Shown piece by piece: positions 57,091 to 63,425 of a stretch of 64,000 nt of DNA. A program made the translations under genes and the position numbers. This stretch comes from Flammeovirgaceae bacterium UBA4465 (lineage in GTDB: Bacteria; Bacteroidota; Bacteroidia; Cytophagales; Cyclobacteriaceae): positions 293,984-357,983 of the forward strand of contig CAJJBF010000009.1 in assembly GCA_905182375.1 (NCBI GenBank). The letters are read 5' to 3'. The notes beneath the pieces were generated by a model that did no database searches, was not told the origin of the DNA, and saw only the letters and a program-made list of their open reading frames with translations. Positions within the stretch are counted from its first letter, which is position 1; each line of letters begins with the position of its first letter.

Positions 57091-57167
57091 CAGAAGAGGA
57101 AAAAAAATTGACCTATGATTAGTAAGAATAAGTAACCACCTTTACCCAAAGTGGCTGCTGTCTCCAT
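57090..57167 (-). CDS. Putative 25-residue hydrophobic peptide (micro-unit 1)
   Basis: ORF of 25 codons, ATG at 57165-57167, preceded by GAGGGGT as a ribosome-binding site. It begins METAATLGKGGY and continues as one hydrophobic helix rich in Phe, Leu and Ile ending FFFLF. A Bacteroidota -7 element lies 31 bp upstream and a terminator abuts the stop, so it sits in a complete tiny transcription unit. The matching ORF in unit 2 is not intact, which weakens the case. It could be a leader, a toxin-like peptide or a by-product of a small RNA. Confidence 0.45.
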   Translation of the reverse strand: METAATLGKGGYLFLLIIGQFFFLF

Positions 57168-57197
57168 ACCCCTCAGTATAGAAAACAATTCACTCTA

Positions 57198-57300
57198 CAA
57201 ATGTATCTAAACGGGGTACTTTCAATCAATAACTAGAAATAGCTAAAATCACTCACTATGTTAGGTAGTTTCTTCACTAATACTAGGGGGTTTAATAGTT
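57198..57300 (-). promoter_or_regulatory. Promoter and conserved upstream block of micro-unit 1
   Basis: Read leftward, the -7 element TACATTTG is at 57198-57205, with TTG-type -33 candidates 17 or 21 bp upstream. Behind it lies a block at 57227-57300 that recurs in unit 2 (57496-57569) and contains a short palindrome, ACTATGTTAGGTAGT, at 57255-57269. A shared regulator site is likely. Confidence 0.6.
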
Positions 57301-57305
57301 GATGT

Positions 57306-57335
57306 TAACACACGCTGACATGCCCATCAAGGTTA
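57306..57335 (+). repeat. Cassette-boundary repeat R4 (short copy)
   Basis: Shortened copy: TAACACACGCTGACATGCCC then CAAGGTTA. It keeps the TAAC and GTTA ends, but the middle of the repeat is deleted. Confidence 0.65.
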
Positions 57336-57351
57336 GTAAAATGATTTGTAA

Positions 57352-57383
57352 GTAAAAAAGCAGTGACAAATTGCCACTGCTTT
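57352..57383 (-). terminator. Intrinsic terminator of leftward micro-unit 2
   Basis: On the minus strand AAGCAGTG pairs with CACTGCTT and is followed by TTTTTT. Compared with unit 1, the inner two base pairs have changed on both arms (CT/AG to TG/CA), which is covariation. Confidence 0.75.
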
Positions 57384-57569
57384 ATGAAGAAAACATAGCC
57401 TATCCCTAGACTACTATTTCTATATTGATGAAATATAGAAATATGATTGATATACATAAATTAGATGACAAAAATATATCACCGCTGAATTCGGATCAAT
57501 AACTAGAGGTAGCCAAAATCACTCACTACATTAAGTAGTAGCATCACTAATGCTAGGGTTTAATGGCTG
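57384..57569 (-). promoter_or_regulatory. Micro-unit 2: promoter, conserved block and decayed leader
   Basis: Diverged copy of unit 1. The -7 element TATTTTTG is at 57469-57476 with ATTG 20 bp upstream. The conserved upstream block has palindrome ACTAC-N5-GTAGT at 57525-57539. The transcribed part has no short ORF that stops before the terminator. It carries a hairpin made by ATTTCTATATT and its complement at about 57413-57439. Confidence 0.55.
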
Positions 57570-57578
57570 AAAATCACT

Positions 57579-57617
57579 GTCTGACAAAGCCTCTTAAAAC
57601 GGCTTATTTAAGCGTAT
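57579..57617 (+). repeat. Cassette-boundary repeat R5 (degenerate copy)
   Basis: CTGACAAAGCCTCTTAAAAC followed by GGCTTATTTAAGCG aligns with the right two thirds of R1, with several differences. It is the last copy on the right. Confidence 0.6.
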
Positions 57618-57657
57618 CGTGGGCATTTCTTATTTAATATATATGACGTAATGGGAA

Positions 57658-57720
57658 ATAAAAAAAGAGCTACATTTCTGTAACTCTCTGATTTTCAATG
57701 CTCCCCCTATTATTCAAAGT
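57658..57720 (-). repeat. Direct repeat D2: terminator plus tRNA-Asn-like tail
   Basis: The first 45 bp are nearly identical to D1 at 55011-55055, including the terminator stem at 57667-57687. To its right, ATGCTCCCCCTATTATTCAA resembles the 3' end of tRNA-Asn at 59327-59350 (GCTCCCCCTCTTGGACTCGAA). It may be an old attachment-site remnant. Confidence 0.55.
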
Positions 57721-57861
57721 TGCAGCACAATTTCTTCTTTTGACGATACACTCGCCTTGTAAGAAATTCATTTCTCCTTACCGAATAATACTTAAGTAAC
57801 GAGTGTAAACTTCCTCTAATATTGAAGGAGGTGTTTCGATGACTCCTTGGTTACTGATTTG

Positions 57862-57922
57862 TGGTTAACGTGTTTGTGTATGATTAGTTGCGAGTTTTAG
57901 CAATTAATTATACACGTTGTTG
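57862..57922 (-). repeat. attC-like imperfect hairpin after the sigma-factor pair
   Basis: Arms 57876-57891 and 57900-57915 pair over 16 positions (14 Watson-Crick, 2 G-T) around an 8-nt loop. Outside them AAC at 57867-57869 faces GTT at 57916-57918, with six unpaired bases on one side. Terminal AAC/GTT, an imperfect stem and extrahelical bases are the minimal structural features of integron attC sites. The core is not a canonical GTTRRRY match. Confidence 0.55.
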
Positions 57923-57933
57923 CCATTAGTTTT

Positions 57934-58224
57934 TTATCTCTTAAACCTATTAATTACTTTCTTTATAAATTCCGAAATAATATTGATGTCCTTTTTTATT
58001 GAATCTTTTTCAAATTGACTGACGTTATTTCTTTTCATTTTAGCCCAGTTTAATTTCAAAGTAGCTATGTCTGAATTAATCGAATCTTTCTCGAATTGAC
58101 TTACTTTACTTTTAAACTCATTTATGAGCTGTGATACTTGAATATTAATTTTTTCGGATTGAGGCTGTTCATTCCAAGTATTTTTTAATTCTTGCCAAAT
58201 ATTTTTCTGTTCACTATTCCACAT
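57934..58224 (-). CDS. Small hydrophilic protein paired with ECF sigma factor
   Basis: 96 residues, charged and helical, with no membrane segment. It contains an internal duplication: VSQFEKDSINSDI near 41-53 and VSQFEKDSIKKDI near 68-80. It starts 4 bp after the sigma-factor stop, so the two are translationally coupled. The position is that of an anti-sigma factor, but anti-sigma factors are usually membrane proteins, so a soluble or shortened regulator is inferred. It is very AT-rich. Confidence 0.7.
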   Translation of the reverse strand: MWNSEQKNIWQELKNTWNEQPQSEKINIQVSQLINEFKSKVSQFEKDSINSDIATLKLNWAKMKRNNVSQFEKDSIKKDINIISEFIKKVINRFKR

Positions 58225-58228
58225 ATTA

Positions 58229-58720
58229 TTATATTTTATTAGTTATACAATCCAATAGGATTTTTTTAATTCTTTTCATTTTTACCGCAATATGATTTTC
58301 TGTTAATCCGGTTATTTCAGCAATTTCTTTATACTTCAATTCTTCCAAATAAAGTATAATGATTGATTTATTTTCATTGTTTAATTTTGAGATGCAAGAA
58401 CTCAAAGCAATATACTTTTCTTGTTGATTATTCTCAATAGGAATAACTAAAGGAATGAATTGAATAGATTCTAATTGAAGTGCCTTGTTATAAGTTTTCT
58501 CTGATTTTTGTTTTGAGCGAAGACATATATTTAGTGTAATTCTGTAAATCCAAGTGTCAATACTCGAATTGCCTTTAAAAGTTGGAAGAGATTTCCAAAT
58601 TGCAAAGATTACTTCTTGGAAAAGATCTTGAGGTTCTAAAGGAGAAACTGCATAGATTTTACAAATTCTATAAATTTTAGCTTTATTATTTTCAAGTAGC
58701 TGTTCAAATGTTTCTTTCAT
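58229..58720 (-). CDS. ECF RNA polymerase sigma factor
   Basis: 163 residues. The sigma-70 region 2 has PQDLFQEVIFAIWKSLPTFKGNSSIDTWIYRITLNICL at about 31-68. Region 4 has LYLEELKYKEIAEITGLTENHIAVKMKRIKKIL at about 123-155. It is the short ECF type of Bacteroidota. It is coupled with the 96-residue protein downstream. The gene is strikingly AT-rich and poor in G compared with most of the window, suggesting transfer. Targets are unknown. Confidence 0.9.
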   Translation of the reverse strand: MKETFEQLLENNKAKIYRICKIYAVSPLEPQDLFQEVIFAIWKSLPTFKGNSSIDTWIYRITLNICLRSKQKSEKTYNKALQLESIQFIPLVIPIENNQQEKYIALSSCISKLNNENKSIIILYLEELKYKEIAEITGLTENHIAVKMKRIKKILLDCITNKI

Positions 58721-58951
58721 TGTTTTTATCTGTCTCTGTTATTCTCTACTTATTTAGTGACAAGAGTTTTCGGAATATGACAGATTTTTGAATTTATTTA
58801 CGGATTTTCTTTAATTACTGGCAACTCGTTATATGGATTACAAACGTCCTGTTTATAGATCTGTGTTTACGGATACCAGGATCTTTGTTCTCGTTTATTT
58901 TAATTCAAATATAATGAAACATACAATAAAGAGATTTGTAAAACTCGTCAA

Positions 58952-59365
58952 TTGAACCTACAAAACTCATTTCTTGATTGTGGTATTAGTTCTTCGGATT
59001 TCAATGAAATGAAAATTAGGATTGAATCTGAATTAAATGACAAACAGATTAAGTTGGAACGGTTGAAGTCCACGAAGAGTCCTTTCAAGCTATATCTAAA
59101 CAAAACTCTTCCTATGATTGAAAACTTAAGCGTCTATTGGGATAAATCGGTTGGAAAGACCAAACAAAAGATTCTTGGTTGCATCTTTACCGAAAAATTC
59201 GAAAATTTTGATTTCGAGAGTTGCAACAACATTTTCACTCCAGAGATCGAATCTATTATGTTAGCCAGTAAGGTTTTAAAAAGTGGTAAAAAAAGACAAG
59301 AGGTCAAAAATGACCTCTTGTCTAATATGGCTCCCCCTCTTGGACTCGAACCAAGGACCCTCTGA
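58952..59365 (+). pseudogene. Serine recombinase, C-terminal remnant
   Basis: An open stretch of 137 codons (TTG at best) matches only the C-terminal coiled-coil and end of Bacteroidota serine recombinases: SDFNEMKIRIESELNDKQIK, then ENLSVYWDKSVGKTKQKILG and IFTEKFENF. No catalytic resolvase domain or zinc ribbon lies upstream, where the sigma gene is divergent. The last dozen codons (APPLGLEPRTL) are read from the antisense strand of tRNA-Asn, a common feature of elements inserted at tRNA genes. It is a truncated, inactive gene. Confidence 0.75.
59288..59322 (-). terminator. Intrinsic terminator of tRNA-Asn
   Basis: GACAAGAGGTCA and TGACCTCTTGTC form a perfect 12-bp stem with a 4-nt loop, followed on the minus strand by seven T. 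It begins 6 bp beyond the CCA end of tRNA-Asn. It lies inside the recombinase remnant reading frame. Confidence 0.88.
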
Positions 59366-59404
59366 TTAACAGTCAGATGCTCTAACCAACTGAGCTAAGG
59401 AGGA
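59328..59404 (-). tRNA. tRNA-Asn (anticodon GTT)
   Basis: On the minus strand acceptor TCCTCCT pairs with AGGGGGA (one T-G pair). The anticodon stem TCTGA/TCAGA encloses CTGTTAA, giving anticodon GTT. The T loop is TTCGAGT and CCA is encoded. The D arm AGCTCAGTTGGTTAGAGC is standard. Confidence 0.97.
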
Positions 59405-59455
59405 ATGATTTCCTTCCATGCGCATCATATTTTCATGCGATCTTTGAAAGGACTG

Positions 59456-59486
59456 CAAATGTATTGTGAGTATCCAATTATGCAAA
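59456..59486 (-). promoter_or_regulatory. Consensus Bacteroidota promoter of tRNA-Asn
   Basis: On the minus strand TTTG (59483-59486) and TACATTTG (59456-59463) are separated by exactly 19 bp, matching TTTG-N19-TAnnTTTG. Transcription would begin about 45 nt before the tRNA. Confidence 0.85.
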
Positions 59487-59525
59487 GCCTTTGCCTTAAA
59501 AAATTTTTCTAGTCATTTCAATTCT

Positions 59526-59576
59526 ATTATTAGATCCATAAATATGACATAGTGTCATATTTATGGATCTAATAAT
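59526..59576. promoter_or_regulatory. Perfect 24-bp-arm palindrome upstream of hsp20 (site 1)
   Basis: Arms 59526-59549 and 59553-59576 are perfect inverted complements with a 3-nt centre. The core is TGACATAGTGTCA. It may be an operator, or a transcript hairpin ending leader sequence. It shares its core with site 2, only 5 bp away. Confidence 0.7.
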
Positions 59577-59580
59577 CAAC

Positions 59581-59605
59581 TTATAATGACATTATGTCAT
59601 TATAA
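59581..59605. promoter_or_regulatory. Perfect 12-bp-arm palindrome upstream of hsp20 (site 2)
   Basis: Arms 59581-59592 and 59594-59605 are perfect, with a 1-nt centre. The core TGACATTATGTCA matches site 1 at 11 of 13 positions. It ends about 58 bp before the first hsp20 start, a position suited to a repressor operator. Flanking AATCAAC (59574-59580) and GTTGATT (59613-59619) extend the symmetry. Confidence 0.65.
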
Positions 59606-59689
59606 TACAGCTGTTGATTAAAAAAAATAGAATGGCATAAATTCTGAAGAGGGATATTCAAAATGTTAAACACAATAAATATTATAAAA

Positions 59690-60121
59690 ATGGAAATATT
59701 AAAATACAATTCAGAAGTTTACAGACCTAATTCTTTCAATCATTTTATAGATCAGTTTTTTAATGATGAATTTTCTGGTGGTCGTATGGTTAAAAAATTT
59801 ACACCTAAGGTAGATATCGCAGAAACCGACAAATCATTTGAGATCCAGCTACAGCTGCCTGGAATACCCAAAGATCAAATCAATATCGCCATAGAAAAAA
59901 ATCAAATCATCGTAAGTGGCGAACGTAACATTGAAAAGAACGAAAAAGGCAAAAAATTCAATAGTATTGAAAGCCATTTTGGTACGTTCAGCAGATCATT
60001 TACTTTACCCGAGGACATCAACAAAGACAAAATTGAAGCACATCACATCCATGGGATCTTAACCATCAATATCCCCAAGGATGTGAAGAAAATGGTCAAG
60101 AAATCAATCACAATCAATTAA
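59690..60121 (+). CDS. Hsp20/alpha-crystallin small heat-shock protein
   Basis: 143 residues from the ATG at 59690; an ATG at 59663 would add nine residues (LNTINIIK) and has a better purine stretch upstream, so the start is uncertain. The alpha-crystallin domain runs from FTPKVDIAETDKSFEIQLQL through PGIPKDQINIAIEKNQIIVSGE to GTFSRSFTLPEDINKDKIEA, with the family's A-x-x-x-n-GVL motif as HHIHGILTINIPK. It is a cytoplasmic ATP-independent chaperone. Two palindromes upstream probably control it, and a strong terminator follows. Confidence 0.94.
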   Translation: MEILKYNSEVYRPNSFNHFIDQFFNDEFSGGRMVKKFTPKVDIAETDKSFEIQLQLPGIPKDQINIAIEKNQIIVSGERNIEKNEKGKKFNSIESHFGTFSRSFTLPEDINKDKIEAHHIHGILTINIPKDVKKMVKKSITIN

Positions 60122-60133
60122 TGCAATTTTATC

Positions 60134-60187
60134 ATGAGGTCAGAACAAGTTTTTGAACTTGTTCTGACCTCATTTGTTGTTTTTTTG
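60134..60187 (+). terminator. Intrinsic terminator of hsp20
   Basis: Perfect 18-bp stem with a 4-nt loop (arms 60134-60151 and 60156-60173), followed by a T-rich tract. Confidence 0.92.
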
Positions 60188-60262
60188 TTAAATCATGTTA
60201 AAGAAGGGATCAGATGATTCATTTTTTACGTTAAGAATCTAAGATTACTTCATCATTACTTT

Positions 60263-60270
60263 TAAATTTG
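60263..60270 (+). promoter_or_regulatory. -7 promoter element of the degP/htrA gene
   Basis: TAAATTTG matches TAnnTTTG and lies 19 bp before the ATG at 60289. No good -33 element is visible. Confidence 0.4.
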
Positions 60271-60288
60271 AAATTAAATTTTAACAAT

Positions 60289-61776
60289 ATGGTTAGAAAA
60301 AAATTATTTTTTGCGATGGTAGCCTCGTCCTTCATGGGAGGATTTTTGGCACTCGGTGGTTTTATGCTCATGCAGCCCAATCCAGAGCCTATCGTAATTC
60401 CTGCCGCTAACAAAAAAACAGATCGTCCTGCTGCCTTGACCAGTTATCAGCTTGATACAACAGCTTTTGTAGTCCCAGAGGGTCTCAATTTTGTGACCGC
60501 TGCCAGAAAATCAACACCTGCGGTCGTTCACATTAGTACCAAAGTCGCGGCAAACTATAATATGGAACAAAACCCACTATACCATTTTTTTAGAGATTAT
60601 TTGGACGAGGAGGTGCCCAGAGAAAAAAGACAACGCTCCGGTTCAGGATCGGGTGTTATTGTATCTTCTGATGGATATATTGTTACCAACAATCATGTCA
60701 TCGATGGCGCCGAAGAAATTGATGTCTTGTTAAATGACAACCGTACCTTCAAAGCATCTGTGGTGGGCATTGATCCAACCACCGATTTGGCGGTCATAAA
60801 AATTGATCAAACCGAACTCATAGCCATGCAGTGGGGGAACTCAGATCTTATCAATATCGGAGAATGGGTACTTGCTGTGGGTAATCCTTATACCTTCAAT
60901 AGCACCGTCACAGCAGGTATTGTCAGCGCAAAGGCCAGAAATATTGATATCCTTAGAAAAAATGCCAATGACTTAAGCATCGAATCCTTTATTCAAACGG
61001 ATGCCGCCGTCAATCCTGGGAATAGCGGCGGTGCCCTAGTCAATTTAAAGGGGGAACTAGTGGGCATCAATACGGCGATCATGTCGCCAACAGGATCTTA
61101 TGCGGGTTATTCCTTTGCCGTGCCCGTCAGTTTAGTCAAAAAGGTATATGTTGATTTGGTAGAATATGGAACCGTACAACGCGCCTTATTGGGGATCAGG
61201 ATTGGCGATGTGAATGCTAAATTGGCCGAGGAAGAAAAATTAGGGGTCAATCGAGGCGTATATATTGCTTCGGTTGGAAATCAGTCCGCTGCTGATCTTG
61301 CGGGTTTAGAATCTGGAGATGTGATCATCGCTGTGAATGAGAAACCTGTGAGTAATACCTCAGAATTGCAAGAGCAAGTCGCATTGAATCGTCCAGGAGA
61401 TGAAGTTTGGATCAAATACATTCGTGATCAAAAAACCCGTGACGTATCCGTAGTATTGCAAAACAGCCTAGGTACCATGGAGGTGGTCAAGGCAGTTAAT
61501 CGCCTGACCTTAGAAGGTGCTTCTTTTGAGGATTTATCTGAAAAAGAACTTGATAAACTCAAGCTCAGTGGCGGCATTAGATTCAAAGAAATTGGGCCAG
61601 GGAAATGGGAAAATGCAGGCATTCAACCCGGCTTTATCATTACTATGATTGATAAAAGGGTCATCAAAAACATAGAAGAGTTAAAAATTTATTTGGATAC
61701 TGTAAAAGGAGATGGCATCCTGATCACAGGATACTATCCTAACGGCGAAAAAGTGTATTATGGCATTGCTTGGTAA
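60289..61776 (+). CDS. degP: DegP/HtrA-type (Do family) periplasmic serine protease
   Basis: 495 residues from the ATG at 60289 (a TTG at 60268 is less likely). An N-terminal membrane/signal segment is KLFFAMVASSFMGGFLALGG. The chymotrypsin-like domain has His136 (NNHVID), Asp166 (TTDLAVIK) and Ser246 (GNSGGAL). PDZ1 is at about 300-385 (RGVYIASVGNQSAADLAGLESGDVI), and a second PDZ near the C-terminus has GKWENAGIQPGFIITMID. It degrades or refolds damaged envelope proteins. It lies directly downstream of hsp20 but behind its own terminator and promoter. Confidence 0.95.
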   Translation: MVRKKLFFAMVASSFMGGFLALGGFMLMQPNPEPIVIPAANKKTDRPAALTSYQLDTTAFVVPEGLNFVTAARKSTPAVVHISTKVAANYNMEQNPLYHFFRDYLDEEVPREKRQRSGSGSGVIVSSDGYIVTNNHVIDGAEEIDVLLNDNRTFKASVVGIDPTTDLAVIKIDQTELIAMQWGNSDLINIGEWVLAVGNPYTFNSTVTAGIVSAKARNIDILRKNANDLSIESFIQTDAAVNPGNSGGALVNLKGELVGINTAIMSPTGSYAGYSFAVPVSLVKKVYVDLVEYGTVQRALLGIRIGDVNAKLAEEEKLGVNRGVYIASVGNQSAADLAGLESGDVIIAVNEKPVSNTSELQEQVALNRPGDEVWIKYIRDQKTRDVSVVLQNSLGTMEVVKAVNRLTLEGASFEDLSEKELDKLKLSGGIRFKEIGPGKWENAGIQPGFIITMIDKRVIKNIEELKIYLDTVKGDGILITGYYPNGEKVYYGIAW

Positions 61777-61795
61777 TTCGCTTATCTAAAAAACT

Positions 61796-61826
61796 AAATC
61801 CGATTCTAATTAGAATCGGATTTTTT
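61796..61826 (+). terminator. Intrinsic terminator of the degP/htrA gene
   Basis: A perfect palindrome (ATCCGATTCTAA and its complement, 12-bp arms) extended by A on the left and followed by six T, 20 bp after the stop. Confidence 0.88.
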
Positions 61827-61881
61827 ATGTTCTAGACTAGAGATTCCTTTTATTTGTAAATATATCTTAAACCCCAAAAAT

Positions 61882-63420
61882 ATGACCCTTATCAACACCT
61901 CCTTTCTCTCGGAATTGCAAATTGAAAAAGAAAATTACGGAGCGGCCATAGGCGCACAATGGATTCCAACGCAAGGCACTTCTATCAACTCTGTTTCGCC
62001 TGTAGATGCAGCCGTCATCGGTAAGGTCAATTTAGCTACTGAAACAGAGTACAATCAAGTGGTCACTGCCGCTCAAGATGCTTTTTCAACATGGAGACTG
62101 ATCCCTGCCCCTCAACGTGGTGAAATTGTTCGTCAAATTGGGAATGCCTTAAGAGAACAAAAAGAAGCTCTGGGTAAATTGGTTTCTTATGAAATGGGTA
62201 AGTCACTTCAAGAGGGTTTAGGTGAGGTACAAGAAATGATAGACATATGTGACTTTGCCGTGGGATTGTCTCGCCAACTCTATGGCTTGACCATTCATTC
62301 CGAACGACCCGCACACAGAATGTATGAACAATGGCATCCTTTAGGAGTCGTAGGTATTATTTCAGCCTTTAATTTTCCGGTAGCTGTTTGGGCCTGGAAC
62401 AGCATGCTGGCCTGGGTTTGTGGAGATGTTTGCGTTTGGAAGCCCTCAGAAAAAGTGCCTTTAACGGCCATTGCTTGTCAAAAAATAGTACAAAAAATAT
62501 TCGAAGCCAATGAAGTTCCCGCAGGTATCTGTGGCTTGGTCATCGGCGACGCCACCATAGGCAAAACCATGGCCGAAGATCCTCGCATCGCACTGATTTC
62601 AGCCACAGGGTCAACCCGAATGGGAAAATCTGTAGCCGCTGCTGTGGGCGCTCGATTGGGAAAATCGATTTTAGAACTGGGGGGTAATAATGCCATGATC
62701 ATCACCGAAAACGCGGACCTTGAAATCGCCATTCCTGGTGCTGTTTTTGGTGCCGTCGGTACCGCAGGACAACGATGTACCTCCACCCGAAGACTACTCA
62801 TCCATGAGAGTCAATTTGAAGCTATGAAATCTAAATTAACCCATGCTTATCAACAAATTACCATTGGCAATCCTCTTGATGAACAATACCACATGGGCCC
62901 ACTCATCGATCAAGATGCAGTAAAAGCTTATGAAACCGCACGCGTGAAGATCGCCGCTGAAGGTGGGAAAGTTGTAGTAGAAGGGGATGTATTGACCGGT
63001 ACCGGTTATGAATCAGGCTGCTATGTAAAACCCTGTATTTATGAGATGGCGCCACATCATCAAATGGTCCGTGAAGAAACCTTTGCCCCTATCTTGTATT
63101 TGACTAAATACAAAAATCTAGATGAGGCCATTCAAATTCAAAATAATGTGCCTCAAGGCCTATCGTCTGCGATCATGACCAACAACTTGCGTGAATCTGA
63201 ACTTTTCTTGTCTCATGCAGGCTCAGATTGTGGGATCGCCAATGTAAACATTGGTACTTCGGGTGCAGAAATAGGAGGCGCATTTGGCGGTGAAAAAGAA
63301 ACAGGTGGAGGAAGAGAGTCAGGTTCTGATGCTTGGAAAGCCTACATGCGAAGGCAAACCAATACGATTAATTATTCAAAAGAACTTCCCTTGGCACAGG
63401 GAATTAAATTTGACTTTTAA
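61882..63420 (+). CDS. Aldehyde dehydrogenase, ALDH7/aminoadipate-semialdehyde type
   Basis: 512 residues. Catalytic Cys299 is in GQRCTSTRRL and general base Glu265 in LELGGNNAMI; the NAD-binding part is GSTRMGKSVAAAVGARLGKS. The N[N]AMI after the LELGG motif, and EQWHPLGVVGIISAFNFPVAVW, point to the ALDH7 (antiquitin, piperideine-6-carboxylate dehydrogenase) group, which acts in lysine degradation by oxidising 2-aminoadipate semialdehyde. The gene downstream overlaps nearly at once. The precise substrate is inferred from family resemblance only. Confidence 0.92.
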   Translation: MTLINTSFLSELQIEKENYGAAIGAQWIPTQGTSINSVSPVDAAVIGKVNLATETEYNQVVTAAQDAFSTWRLIPAPQRGEIVRQIGNALREQKEALGKLVSYEMGKSLQEGLGEVQEMIDICDFAVGLSRQLYGLTIHSERPAHRMYEQWHPLGVVGIISAFNFPVAVWAWNSMLAWVCGDVCVWKPSEKVPLTAIACQKIVQKIFEANEVPAGICGLVIGDATIGKTMAEDPRIALISATGSTRMGKSVAAAVGARLGKSILELGGNNAMIITENADLEIAIPGAVFGAVGTAGQRCTSTRRLLIHESQFEAMKSKLTHAYQQITIGNPLDEQYHMGPLIDQDAVKAYETARVKIAAEGGKVVVEGDVLTGTGYESGCYVKPCIYEMAPHHQMVREETFAPILYLTKYKNLDEAIQIQNNVPQGLSSAIMTNNLRESELFLSHAGSDCGIANVNIGTSGAEIGGAFGGEKETGGGRESGSDAWKAYMRRQTNTINYSKELPLAQGIKFDF

Positions 63421-63425
63421 TTGTG

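Noticed and set aside
56145-57630. Repeats as a CRISPR array
   Set aside because: Copies vary in length (30-60 bp), spacers are 170-510 bp and contain ORFs or promoters, and no cas genes are present.
57828-57870. Nine-codon ORF behind a strong GGAGG
   Set aside because: The match to a ribosome-binding site is good, but the ORF is too short and has no conserved partner or promoter; likely chance.
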